Source: Dasyornis broadbenti (taxonomy: Eukaryota > Chordata > Aves > Passeriformes > Dasyornithidae). From it: a DNA stretch of 64,000 nt. Positions 13,640-26,900 of the stretch are shown here, one piece after another; the first letter of the stretch is position 1; each line of letters begins with the position of its first letter. The DNA is taken from positions 2,829,212 to 2,893,211 of the forward strand of contig VZRN01004407.1 in the NCBI GenBank assembly GCA_013397935.1, read 5' to 3'. Made by a program: the position numbers and the translations under genes. Under the pieces are notes generated by a model. It made no database searches. It saw nothing but the letters and a program-made list of their open reading frames with translations, and had not been told where the DNA came from.

Positions 13640-13989
13640 GGCTTGGACAAGAAAAATTTCTTTTCCTGGATGATCCATCTAGATCAGTCAGAGTACAGAA
13701 GGTAACAGTGAGTCAAGAGTCAAACAACTGTTTGAGGACAAAGGGATTTACAGGGGGTTCAGGAGGGGTCTACACCAGGATTTTGAAGAGAACCCCATAG
13801 GGTTCAGAGACTGCCCAAAGCAGTAGCTTATGGAAATATGCTCAATGTGCCTTTCCTATGTGTACTGTGATGAGATTTTATCATTTTTAAAGTCCAAACA
13901 GTAACCAACTACTCCACAGATCTAGGCTTCTGCTCTGTTTTCATGGGGTTAATATATATAGCAAATGGATCAGGAACACATTGTGTACA

Positions 13990-14848
13990 TCTTTTATTGA
14001 TGATAATGTAATTAGCTGTACCTTTCTGTGTGTAAATATACCAGCCCACCGTCTCTCATAACTCAGATAAGGAAAATACCCAGACCTACAGCAAAGTAAA
14101 GCCAATAATATCCAGCTCGTGTCTTGCACATCTGAAAGTGGAAAACATGACAAGGCCAGTGAGAGAAATGGAGCAAATCAAACTGTTTTCTTTAGAATAA
14201 ATTGACCACTTACTATACAGGAGTAAAGTTCCTTCCAAGGCTGTTGGACTGCATGAAAATGCAAATAAAATACGGATGACCTTATTCTGTCTCTGCTGTG
14301 GGGAGCTGTAGGCCTGAATTCAAAAGCATAATGGCAAGTTTCAAGCTACACCTAATTGTGTAACCAATCACAAACTCCACAGGGATGTTTTAAGGCTGCT
14401 TCTCTTGTTATCAAAAGTGCACCACTGAGCAATGAAATTGTCAACAGAAACTGTCAAACCTTGCTTTGGAACACAGAATCTGTTCACCAGCACTGATACT
14501 TCATACAGTACTCTATGAATAGCTCCTGCCCATGCTTCTTGCTGTACAAAACATGAGAAAATTAAGACAGGAACTTAGCATTCAGTGCAATTGGCCACAA
14601 CCCCTTGAAAATTTTCTGGAAGTAGTCCTCTTTTGCAATTTGCTGGTAATTTCTCACCTTTCAAGTGATAGCAATATGAATAATGATGATAATTCAGATG
14701 CAAGCCAGAAATATTTTAGGCCTCCTAATGAGGATACATTTTGGCCACAAGACCAGTGGCTTCAAAATTTGGTTAACTACTCTCATAGTTTACTTTTGTA
14801 TCTATTACTACAGCTATCCAGAATGCATTCCCGTTAGTCCTGGATCAG
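13990..14848 (-). other. SH2D4B: Probable SH2D4B 3' UTR
   Basis: This is sequence directly 3' of the SH2D4B stop on the minus strand. No AATAAA is visible on that strand between the stop and 13998, so the UTR would be about 850 nt if the first canonical signal is used. The extent is inferred from the poly(A) signal only. Nothing in it looks coding. Confidence 0.4.
13993..13998 (-). promoter_or_regulatory. Candidate polyadenylation signal AATAAA
   Basis: The plus strand reads TTTATT, which is AATAAA on the minus strand, about 850 nt after the SH2D4B stop. The minus-strand sequence just downstream is fairly TG-rich (around 13965-13992), as poly(A) sites often are. Further AATAAA hexamers at 13634-13639 and 13600-13605 are alternatives. 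Confidence 0.35.
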
Positions 14849-14941
14849 TTATCCAAACAAAGCACTGTAGTCTGGTGGATTCTTCTGCTGTCCACATGGC
14901 TCCAGTAGTAGCTCCCCACCTGAGGATGTGATGATTTCTTC
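14849..14941 (-). CDS. SH2D4B: SH2D4B terminal coding exon and stop codon
   Basis: This exon follows an ATCTTTCCAG acceptor (14942 onward on the plus strand) in phase 0, matching the whole-codon end of the SH2 core exon. Thirty codons read EEIITSSGGELLLEPCGQQ, then KNPPDYSALFG, followed by TAA at 14849-14851. The EEIIT-GGELL-EPCGQ segment is the last part of the family's SH2 domain, and the PPDY-LF tail is the usual C-terminus of SH2D4 proteins. The exon is too short to stand out as an open frame and was found by looking for the expected protein end. Confidence 0.93.
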   Translation of the reverse strand, partial: EEIITSSGGELLLEPCGQQKNPPDYSALFG

Positions 14942-17900
14942 CTGGAAAGATAAAACCAATTAAAATATCAAAGATCTAAGCCAACCTACCTTCTAAGAAT
15001 AGCAATGAAGACCATCACTCCACTGTAATTGGCAAGCAATTGTGAATAAATACTCGATAAAGTAATTATAGACCAGCAAAAGGATCTCATTGATTAATCA
15101 TATTCTTCATGCTTTGTTTATCTCGCTCTTATGCTGGTGGTAACTTGTGCTGCTATCAAACAATGAAATCAGTGCACACAAGCGGCTCTGATCTGTACTA
15201 CTTGTGAGTTGCTACGCTACGTAGGAAACCAGCTACAGACACCTATAAAAGGGTGTTCTCATGGGTTAATTTACCAGACAGATACCAATCTTACTATGCT
15301 ACTTCCCCTCGGCAGACTGAGCAAGAGCTCAGTGCTGAGTGCTCTCACACAACAGCAACAGCTTTCTGGCTCATGACAAGAAGGTAAAAGACATTATCCT
15401 TGCTAGGGTAAAAGCAGTCTTTACACAGAGCACCTGTTCTCCTTAATTAAATATTCGTGTGCCAAGCATGACATTCCAGTAACTGATTACCAAGACACTT
15501 AGTGAAAAAGTGCAGAACTCAGTCTTTGCATTTATTCCTACAGTAATGATAGTTCATTTTTGTTTTTGCAGAAGTTGAAGATTGATAGATGCATCAAAAT
15601 GAGCTGGAAACCAGAATTATACTGACTAAAATAGCTATTCTTCATCTGAGAGTTGAGATCCAAGTTACGGATCTATATATGGGCCTAACATTTTCAAAAC
15701 CTATCTAGTTCTATTGAAATCCAATGTAAATTTGGTGCTCGATTTCCTCAGAACACATGCAGCTCTCAGTGGTTGTTCCCTCCCAGTCACCACATCAGAC
15801 TGAGAATCAGTTCAGAAAGCTCCTACCCAAATTAAATTATTTTCAGAATCAAAGAATCATGGAATCCTTTAGCTTAGAAAAGACTTTGAGGACCATTGAG
15901 CCTAACCTTTGACCAATCACCACCTCGTCAACTAGACAAGAAGGTTGTAAGGAAGTAAATACAAATATTAGCAATGATCTTGGATATGTTATTGCTGATT
16001 TCTATGCAGTATTTAAATGTAAATAATAAAAACAGAAGATGCACACTCACACCATGTTCAAAGTTTGTTCTTCCAGCTAATGGTTACCACTCCCTTGTGT
16101 CTGCCAGCTGAGTTATTTGAGGGACTGCTTAGTTTTTTTTAATGAACATGAAACTAAGTAAAGTCAGTAAGTATAAGCAAGTGAAAAATAAGTTATGCTA
16201 GCCCTGCTCATTTTGATTGAAAATGAAAAGGCCCTCAAAGAAAAGTCCATGCAACCTTTGGGGTGGGGAAGAATACTCATGGCAAAAGCAGCCCTGAAGA
16301 AAGCAGCACCTTCTCCAGGCAATACAGCAATAGCTGCAAGGGAAAGTGTGCCCACAGCACAACCACATACAGATTGCTTGGCTCATTACCTGGAGGCTTT
16401 GGGACACCTGAGAATGTACTTCACCAGAGAGGGCAGGCAGAAAAGCCTCTAAGAAAAGCATGTGACAGACAGGATAAGATACTCCTAAAGTGATTGCCAA
16501 AGAGACCAGTTTTAATGCAGCTGTAAGCTAGACAGGGAAAAGAGAATTGTGTGTTGGCATTAAAGCTGAACCAGTTTCCCTGATGGGCTTACTACAGGGG
16601 CATGGAACACCTAAGAAAGCTTTTTTTCCTTTTTTTAGATGGCAGGATCTAACAGCCATTCTGCTGCTGACAAGTCCTCTACTGCTGTCTGTAAATAAAC
16701 ATGTTGCTAATACTGTGATTGCCTAACATGAGCTGTGATGAAAATACAGGAACACAGGTGGAGCAGAGATGGCTGGAATTGGTTGCCACGGTCACCAGGA
16801 GCAGAGGGGATATTACATTAGCCAGAGGTCCTACATCCAACACCTGATAATCTGTATTTGAAGTGTTGCATGTCTGCTTTTCTTTCCCTGACAAGGCCCT
16901 GGTTAGATTCCTTCCAGCTGCACTGGGGCTGGCTGGGATGGAGCTAACTTTCTTCACAGCAGTCTGTGCTCCGTTGCGATGATGTGTTTTGAATTTGTGG
17001 CTAAAACAGTGTTGATAGCACACTACAGTTTTGGATATTGCTGATCAGTGCTTGCATGGCACAAAGGCTTCCTCTTCTTCCCATTCAGGCCCTGCTGGCA
17101 GAGTAGGCTGGGAATAAGGGAGAACGAGGAGGGGACACGGCCCAGTTGGTTAACACAAACTGGCCAAAAGGATATTCTGTACAAGAACGGTGTCAGGGAT
17201 TTGGGCTTCCAAGGTGGCCATTGAGAAAGGATTTAATCAAATTAGTGGAGGACATATTTTTTAGTCAAATGTGACACCTACCACCCCCACCGTGGAAATA
17301 TAATTTGTGGACATATAATGTCATAGTCATCTCTGAGGTGACACTAAGGCAACACTGTTGCCTTAGTGCCACCTAAGTGCTGTTGCAAAACAGGTGAAAT
17401 AAAGGCAAGATTCAAAAGACAAGGAATTTAGAAGTAAAATAACCTGAGGCTGAATACTTAAAAAATTAAAAGCTGTGAAGAAAAGGAGGAGCGAAAAATT
17501 TATAGAGTTATTCTGAGACAAGAGTGAGAAAAGGATAAAAAAGGAAGGGGAACTAGGAAAGAGAGGATGAAGAGAAATTATAAGCGTGGCTAAGAAAAAA
17601 AGTAGAATTAAAACTGATGTAGATAGTGAGAGATGCAAGATGAAAACAACTTATGCTTTCAGAAATAGTGCTTCTGTTTAGTTACAGTCTGGCAACAAGA
17701 AACAAAAGTCAGAGGTAAAGTAATTCAAACCCATCTAAAGTCGAATAGTAAATTACTCTTGTAAGATTGTTTTGAGTAATAAGGAGTGACCCTTAACACA
17801 TCCCTAAAACAGAACCCCTCCATGTTCCCTTCTCTACTGCAGGGTCACACTCTCTTGCTTTTGCACATTACAGCCCTCACATCAAAGGTAGAAAAATGCT

Positions 17901-20900
17901 GAAATTTCATTGAAAGACCTTTCTATGGTATTTCCAATCCAATTTTCCACAGCAGAAAGGCTCAGAAAGTGTTACATCTGTCAGCCCTTATTAGTCTATT
18001 TGTAGCCAAGGAGAGCACACACTGCATAAGGGGACACAAGTACATACCGGAGCATTTGAAAGAAGGGGGAAAGCCTTCTGATTCACTGCAACTGAAGCAT
18101 GAATGTTACAGCTAGGCTTAGTGTACAATATTCTTTCCCCCACTATGGTCATTACTATTTTCCAGTGCGGTTTCAAATTACATGGCTCCTCATTAAATTA
18201 TTAATCCATTCCTCTCAGCTATTGATCTCCACCTAGCAAGTGTTACCTTGTGAAAATCAATGAGATCTGTGAGCGTTGGGTGCCGGTTTGGATCTACCCC
18301 CAGGAAGCTGTAGAAATCCCCCGAAGCATCAACCAGGAAGTGCTTGAAGCCATTTTGCTGGCGATAGGACAACGCATAGCCCCAGATTTTCTCACTGACT
18401 CGCACCAGGAATGCACCTTCAGATTTATTCATCAACAACTCCTCTGCTTCCTGACGGCTGATAATGCCTGGCAAGAAAAAGCCCTATGGTTATGCAGGAA
18501 ACAGTTCTGTCAGAGGCAGTCAAACGCAGCAAATACTGAACAGAAGTGAAATCACAATGATGTAATTTCTGAAGACTGAAATGTTTATAGGAGGAGTTGG
18601 AGCAATGGAAACAATGTTTGTGCTGTTTGCTTCCAAAGGATAGCTGTAAGAATTTTGATGGAATCTGGTGGGATATACCTTTTAATTTGATGATTAAGAA
18701 TTGTTTTTTCCCCGTCCTTATTGCTTTTTCAAAAGGAAGTGCGTAAATGCAACTGGCCTATCAAGCCAGTGAATTCTGGACAAGTGATCATTTAAGCAGA
18801 TTAGCATGGCTTGGCATTGCAGTTCGAATTTGCAATACATTGCTGATATTTGCAATTGTATTTCTGTTCAGACTCCATTGCCTTATAACTGTTTGTAGGT
18901 CCTATAGAAGGAATGTAAGCATTTCTCTGCTTTTGTACATACACACGCATACACTTCCATAGATGTCTATAGGTAAATTGGAGGAAAAGGTTTAACAGGA
19001 GTAGAGTTTCAAGAACTTTCCCATTTTATTCTTTTGGGTTAGAAAAATCTTCATCTCTCTTTTTCATTCTGATTCTAGGGAACAACACTGCAGTTGCTGG
19101 TACTTCTGCTTGCATAGAGGTTATAACGGATAAACCCTATTGTGATCACAATCCACAAAGAAGGTGTGATCAGAATTGCACCTGGCACTGAACCAGGTCT
19201 TACCATCCACCCAGAGAGCCTGGTTCCAGTCTGTCTGGTCGGCCTAGAGGACAGTCAGCTCATGTCTCAATTATCTGCGAAACACCAGATGCTCACTTTC
19301 ATCAGGAACAGCTGTTGAATTAGGCCACTCTGAATGTGAACATGGCACATACGTCAGTAAATAATGTATGTACATGTTTCAAAGTTACCCTCTGTGAGGA
19401 TAACTTTCTCCAAACAACACATGTAATATTTAATGGGACTGCTTGCCATCGTAGAATCCTACACACGTCCTAGTGAGAGTACTAGGACTGAAAAGCCCCA
19501 TTGTTTAGGTTTAATAAAAACCATAGCCCGGGGATTATCTGTTTGTACAAAGAAGGGCTTACCTGAAAGTTTGGAATGCTCTAATTAAGTCCACAAGGAA
19601 AATGATGCCTCTGGGAGACATAGGAAGGGACTGAGGAGGTCTGGGTACTAAAAACGAGCACCGCGTGATATTAGGAAAGGTAGAAAAGCATCTCCTTCTT
19701 TCATTTTTTAATCTACTTTAAGAATATGAATTTCTTTTACAGTTTTACTGGGTGCAATGATGAAGGGCTCAATCTCAGTGGGGCTCAGAGGTCCCTTCGG
19801 GAATACCCTCAGTACTAAGAAGAAAAATTCACATATATCATCTGCTGAACGACGTACATTTATCTTTTGCGGAGAATCTTGCATCATCTGTACACCGGGC
19901 ATGAGAAACGGGCAGTAAACAAGCAAACATAAGCATTTGTTTAGAAACAGCAAGTAACTGTTCAGCAACGATGTCAACTGATGTACTTTCCAAAATTAAA
20001 AATAGTTTTATTGGAGGTATTCTAAGAAGAATTGTTAAAAATTTTTGAACTCCATTCACATAAAAAGATAGCATCAATATGAATCCATACGATACAGCAT
20101 ATTATGGGAAGCTGTGCCACCACATCCCAATACCAGGTACCCAAGAATTACACAAAAACTGATTCTGAAATCACATTATCTGTTAATCCAGTCTTCTCTC
20201 AAGATGGCCTAATTTAAATACACATGAAAAGTTTTTATTAGTGATTATGATGACTATATCCTTGACAAGCCTCCACTGGAAATAAATGTAGATGAGCTGC
20301 ACTAACAAGTTCAGAATGATAGGAAATGATAAACAGTTCCATCACCAGCAAATACTACACTAATTACAGTAAATCAGTATTTATACTGTAATTCTAGATG
20401 GAAGGCATGCTGATAACTTTTGAGATAGGAACTGGGTGCTGTTGCAACTACCTCTTCTCCAAACAGTGTCAGAACTGTTATGTAGCCCTGACAGGGAATG
20501 AGGTGGCTTAGACAATTCAGCCTTAATGAATATGGAGGATTTGTAAAACAAAAGAGGAGTTCTATTATACAGTGAATACTATTCTTAGGATATTTCTAGG
20601 GTTTGAATCACTATCAGGCATATAACATGAAATTCTTTTATCATTGATTAGTTTAATGGCAAACAAGCTGTTCACCTGCTCTCAACTCCCACCAGTGGAG
20701 CTAAAACACTGGAGACTTCCACACGATGTTGTCTTCATTGCCAGACTTTATTTTTGTTCTGTTCGCTTTATATCGAGTAGGTGAGAAATGTTACAACGCT
20801 CACAGCCAAGTTCTTTTTCTTGTTTTAATTCCCTTTTCTGCTAAAGATGGTGTAATAAATTATCAGCCAGCCACTTTCATCCCTTTCATTCTCCTGATTC

Positions 20901-23900
20901 CATTAATAGCTCACGAGAAACCATCTCTCCCCACCATCTCCTCCCTCTCCTTGCCTCCCAGTCATTTTATTTTTCTCTGGTTTAATTCTTCAGAGTGTGG
21001 TTATTACAGCAATGAAAGTCTCCCTCTACCCTTTAAAAAACATTATCTTGTTCTCAAGACAGTTGGAAAAAGAGTGGCACTTTTCTCTCCTGAGATAGCT
21101 GGAGAGAGATAGACAACATCTGTGAAATCCCTACATTTAAAATTGTTTTAACGAAAATCAAGAAACTTTGGTTTCCCAAGGCTTCAGTAAGAGGTATAGA
21201 ATCACAGATGCTCTTATTTATGCTAGTTGGGGTATTAATTATAAATATTATCTGGAATAGAAACCACTGATGCTTTGAAAACTCATTTCCCCCTCACTCT
21301 CATTCTTGCTAAATCTCTTTAAAAAGATTTTTTTAAAGGAAAAATGCAATATCTTCACTTGGTATAAAGCAACACTGTGTCAAACTAATCCTTTCACATA
21401 AGTAATTTAAATAAATACCTCACACTTAATTAATGTATCATCAGTATCATCATTTTAACTCATCATGAGTCCAAACCCCAGCACAGCTGGACAACAGTGA
21501 GCTACCTACCCCACCATAACTCTCATTTCCTACCTGTCACGCCAAAGGATTTCTCTCAGAGGATACAAACTGCTGTTTTCTGCTACAAACCATAAATTAG
21601 CAGTAGGGGTTTGACTGAGAGAGGCTCTGTCCTCTCAAAAGCACTGTAACCCTCCCAGCTGGCTTGCGTTTCAGCCCCCTGCCCCCGGATTCACTGCATA
21701 CATCTATCCCAATACACACTCCTACCTGTCCACTCTAAACAGCCTCGTTTTGCAATGCTTGTACATGTTACCATTTTGGATTCTTAGCAAGAGAATAACA
21801 TTTTCTAAGGCAGTTATTTCAAATCAGAGAACATAAATCATCAACTGACATGTTCCTAACTAAAAGCTTCATTTATGACATAAAGGGCCTGTAATGACAA
21901 TTTGTAGATGACAGGCAAGTCTTAACATTGTTGTTGTAATTATGTTCTTTTTACTGCCGCCGATCTTTCAAAAAGGAGAAAGAACATTCTAACGTTTAGG
22001 GTATATTAAGCTCATGTAAGAGGTGAGCTCATTATTAATTGGGCCTAGCTAAGAAACCTTAATGCTGCCTTCCAAGTTTACAGGAACCTCAACAGCAGAA
22101 TGTGATATTCTGCAATATTATGCAATGACACCTCAGCTTCCCACTCCACTTTCAGGATAATCCTATATACACCCTTGAGTGAAACTCAGGAGATGAAATA
22201 CAAATATATTTGTTACAAGAATGCCATACCAAGCACCAATCCAAACTAGAAAGGCTGATCAACCTTGCCAACAAGGCAGACTATGTACTAGAAGTCTCGA
22301 ATTATTTTTTCATTATTATACAGATAAAGTTACATCATGTCTATTGCTGTAATCCACCAAGGGTCTATAGTACCACATGTAATAGTCATGTATATATATA
22401 AGATAATTCAGCCTTTAATGGTCAATATATTTTTGATATACAAATATATATATTATAAATATTATGTACAATGTATAATATATGCATAATATAATATATT
22501 TGTATATGACAAGAGGCCAGCTAAGATTAGCGGGACAACAGGTACGAACACAGCTCAGAAGCTTTCATTTAACCTTCTGCAATAGAAGCTATTTGCTCAG
22601 CTGATGCTTTCTGTTTTCATATTTTTTCCATTAGCTTGATCTCAAACACTCCAGTGCATGAGGTCTCACTCAGAAAAAGCGTTACAAATACTGGCATGAA
22701 TAAATGAGAACAATGAAATGAAAGCATTCGTACCAAAAGTGCTTTCACGACCATTATGAAAAGCCTTCTATTTCATGCAAAATTGATTTGATGAACAATT
22801 ATGAATATTCACATGTAATCAGTGCAGAAGAAAGAGATTCATCCTGTTTATAAAACTTAACCAGGGAAGTGTGTGATGTAGGTCACTAATGAGGATCCAA
22901 AACAGAGAGAAGCCAATACCAGGATCTCCTTTGTTTTCAACGGGATTAGCTCAAAGCCCAACTGAATACAAATATGCCTGGCAATCATTACGGGAATGAT
23001 TCACATACTAAAGGTTATAGAAACACATTACACCTAGAGTAAGGGTAAACAATAAATAAATGAGTAAACACAAGGAATGATGAGGAATTAGCAGGTAACT
23101 CCTGAATAATGTAAAGGACTGTATTTGTTCAATTATATAGGCAGATCTAATCAGTACTTTGAAAGTGATAAAATGGCCATAGGAAGGAAGGATCAGTTTG
23201 CTAAGCATCAGCCCAACCCTTCCATATTTTTTAACTCAAAAACTGAGCTAGGTAGACATACCACTCTAAATATAGAATTTAGAACAAAAAATTCCCAATG
23301 CAAAAGACGAAATTTTCCAGAAATTTCTGAATCAATTTCCCTCTTCAAGACTTAATTTGAAAGTCAAAAGTTGGATTACACCTTTACACCTCACAATGAA
23401 TAAAAAAAAAAAAAGCTGAAATAAATTTCAGGGGAAAAAAACTACTATAGAAACTTGGAAATAACTTTGAATAAAACAGATTTTAGGGTCTTGGGCATTT
23501 TGAATCAAAACAAAAGTTTTGAAAACCTCTCTGGTGTGATGAGAGCAAAATACATCATAGGTTTTTCTCCCCACTTCATTATAATTTAAAAAAATCATGC
23601 AGTTGGAAGGAAAGATCAAACCTACTCAGGGCCAAAATGTGAATAAAGGCAATCAGTTTTGAAAGAAATAATCAGAAGAGTAAACAGAAACTCAGAAACA
23701 ACTGATCCAAGTGCAGGCAGCCTGGTTTCAGAGGAGCTGACAGGCTGTGTCGGCATGGCAGCGTTAACAGAAGCCACTGCCAGGAAGAGCAAGAACACAT
23801 TCTGAAAACATGGAGCGGGCAGAGCTTTCAGAGCCCACAGAAGATGAAGATACACATGAGGAGCCAGAACAAGCTAAGATGAAAAGTGAAGCTGGGAAAC

Positions 23901-26900
23901 TAAAGTTTAGAATAGATCTGACCTTTTTGAGATCCCACAATAAGGTGGGATAGTAAAGGCTTGAAACAAATACTCGAATGCGTGACACCAGCAGCCATCT
24001 CTGGTCTGGGAGAAGGAAAAAAAGTCCAGCTCCTTCAACCACTCAGAAAGATCAAAAGCATAAAAGATGAAGTAATTGCTTCCCTGCAGTGCAAGAACTA
24101 GAGCAGCTATAGTTTATACTCTCAAGGAAAAGCATCACTCAAAGCAAGTTTCCTGAGGTCGACTTTTCCAATTCTCTCCCACAGGTGCAAGTCTATGCGT
24201 GGACTCTTAAACTGACTGAACATAGTTTTGGTTGTCCATTGGCAAGGACACAATTAATCTACAGCAGGGTGATGCCTAGATGATACTTTATGTTATCTTT
24301 GAGACTGCCAATGTCACATAGAGTTTGAAGAATGCTGCTATCAGAATGGTGGTTTATGGACTGCACTGCGACTGAAATAGTCAAAAGATAATGAACATTT
24401 TTAAGTCATGCATTGCCATTTCTCTGGTATCTTCAGCAGGAGCAGCATGCACAATTAAATACATGCACCAATATTTGCAGTGATAAGATCTTACAGTGTG
24501 CTACTGTTAAAGAGGTTTCACCCTCTCCTTCCTTTTAGTCACAATACTTTTTTGAATAATGCCAAAAAACAAATAGTGAAAGAAGAGATCAATAGTATTG
24601 TGTGAGAAAAGCCATAGCTGAGAGATAACAATAGCTCTGCCTCTGCTATTTCAGAATAGAAGCAATAAAGGGTAAAAAGCAAAGCAAGAGAGTAAATCAA
24701 AGACATCTGGTAATAGAAACAAAGCTGTTGAAGCTATTCACCATCTGCTGTTAAGGCAGAATAAACTCACATGGGACTAGATCTTCAGAGGAGTTCTGTT
24801 CCCATTTAGACATTGAAATAAATGGTCAGGCTCAGAGAAAAAAAAAAAAAAACCAACAAAAATTAATAAAAACCCAAAGAAAAAAACCAGCACAATGACT
24901 GGTAGGTTTATTGGGGTTTGGGGGGCAATTGTGGGGATCTTTTGGTTTTTTTTCGTTTGTTTTCCAAAATCTGGCCAGAAGTGTCATGGCAGGAGCCCAA
25001 GAGCCAAGGGGTGCTGAATTCCTATGTAATGCTTTACCTATTTACAGCTGGTAAGAATGCAGATATTTCATGCTGTGCTGCATGTTGGTAATGTAAGTCC
25101 TAGTAAATAGTAATATAATGGATACTGATAATAGAGAAAACATGTGCAATAGGTCAAAAAAAGCAGAACCAAAACTATGAGTTAGTTAAACCTTTCTCCA
25201 TAGAACTGCAGTGGAAGACATAGCTGGTATGTATTTAGAATCAGCAGGTAAAATACACTTTTGAAATGCACTCGCCATCTCCCATATGAGTTATCTCAGT
25301 ACTCAGGAGCCAGTATGGGGCCAGCCTTTTCTGAGCTACACAGGCAAAGCTAAGTGAGAGTGCTTAGGGAGACTCTGGAGAAAGTTTTCTTTGCTCCATC
25401 TTCACCACCTTTTCTCCTGCACAATGTCAGGAGTCGAGCATGCAGTAACATACCTAAGACGGAGATAAATCTGTGCTGTGGGAATGTGAGCAGAGTCTTC
25501 TTCACCATTCCCCTCATTTGGAACCATCCTGGTACATTCAAGGCGTACGCAGAATTGGGACTCTTTTTTGTCAGGGTACAACAGTTCTTAGAATAAAGCA
25601 AACAGTCCTCAGAAGATTTCTTAATTCCCTAAGAATAAGATTATCTAAAGCAATTAAAAACCTACTGAAACTCTGAAAGAAATGGGTGCCTTACTCCCCT
25701 GGGAATCTTCAAAATTCCCATCTTAACGAATAATGCAGTTATAATGGATATTTTTCTTCAGGTTTACAGAAAATCAGGTGTGTTACATCCATTGTTGCCA
25801 GTGTGGCTCACAGTTAATTCCCTATGCACTCTGCAGAAAATATACTTCTTAATAGTCTCCTTTGGAGTTCATTCTACATCCAACTATCAAACACGGTAAA
25901 AACCCTTTATACTCACTGTCAAAACATTTACACTTTATACACGAGCAAGCAGTACAGCACATAAAAGATAGGTGTTGGCATTACTTGTCTGAATATAGTA
26001 CTGTATAATAGAGCTGTAAATTTTTCTGTTAATGTCTCCTCAAAGTCTAGTGTTGGTTTCTTTCCTTCCTTCTTTTCAGAACAGCCTATAGAATGCATTA
26101 GCTGGGAGGAAAACAATTTAACCTCTCTCTTCTCTTTGTATATTACTGTAACCTAAAAGAAAAAAGATAGGACAAAATACCTTTAAACTTTTATCTCATA
26201 TATATAATATCTTGATTTTTTTTTCTTTAGATAGAGGCTCTTCTGACCTGAAATCCCTGAATTAAATCTCTGCTATTACCCTTTATTTTTTGTGAGTTTT
26301 CTCTTCTTTTCTAGATAAGTTCTGAAAAGAAGCTTAAGTTAAAAATTGGAACAGTTAACCATTCCATTTCCAGAGGTTTCTCAAACTAAATTCCTGTGTG
26401 TAGTTTGCTATGTATGACCAGTAAATTGACAGAAATTATAGGTCAAGAATATTTCACTTGTACTGTTTTCACTGTTGGAACACTGTTGTGTTTCAAAATC
26501 AGAAGCCTCAATGTTCTAGTGAAATCACTGGAAGATCAGCAGTAGGAAGGCTGGGTGTTTGGTTTTGCTCTTGTTTGGCTGGGTTTTTAAATCAGTAATT
26601 ACTTCCAGGTCTATATAAACATTCTAGACTCTCTTAGAGATACATGACATTTCCTGCAAGCAAAATGGAAAATAAATGTACGCATGAGGATGTCTTCAAA
26701 CTTGAGAAAAATATCACTACACTAATCCAAGTAGGAAATGTTGTTACAAATATTGTTCCTGTAGGATGCATTAGTCTCCTTGTAATAGAGACGAGACTGA
26801 ATTTTTATTTCTTCTATGTGTGAAAAAGAAAGCAAACTATACAGACCATCAATAAACTTCTGTGATGGGTGCATGATGTGAGACATGCAGAACAGATATT

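Larger units (their letters stand above)
14942..18246 (-). other. SH2D4B: SH2D4B last intron
   Basis: This 3305-bp intron (phase 0) has donor GTAACA at 18246 and acceptor ATCTTTCCAG ending at 14942. It contains an old CR1 fragment (about 15845-15940), an LTR-like segment (about 16913-17215), a strong hairpin (17336-17374) and a purine-rich tract (about 17401-17640). It is unusually repeat-dense compared with the rest of the window. Confidence 0.9.

Noticed and set aside
18250..18549. 99-codon plus-strand open frame
   Set aside because: It is the antisense shadow of the SH2 core exon, which has clear family motifs on the minus strand.
18780..18830. Text resembling part of U6 snRNA (GATTAGCATGGC-like)
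   Set aside because: Only about 12 bases match by eye; the rest of the snRNA and its terminator are absent.
19708..19977. Minus-strand open frame with a protein-like middle section
   Set aside because: I considered a missed exon or processed pseudogene, but could match it to no family and the SH2D4B phases leave no room for an extra exon here.
21195..21215. TATAGAATCACAGATG as a CR1 3' end
   Set aside because: The match is limited to about ten bases with no CR1 body on either side.
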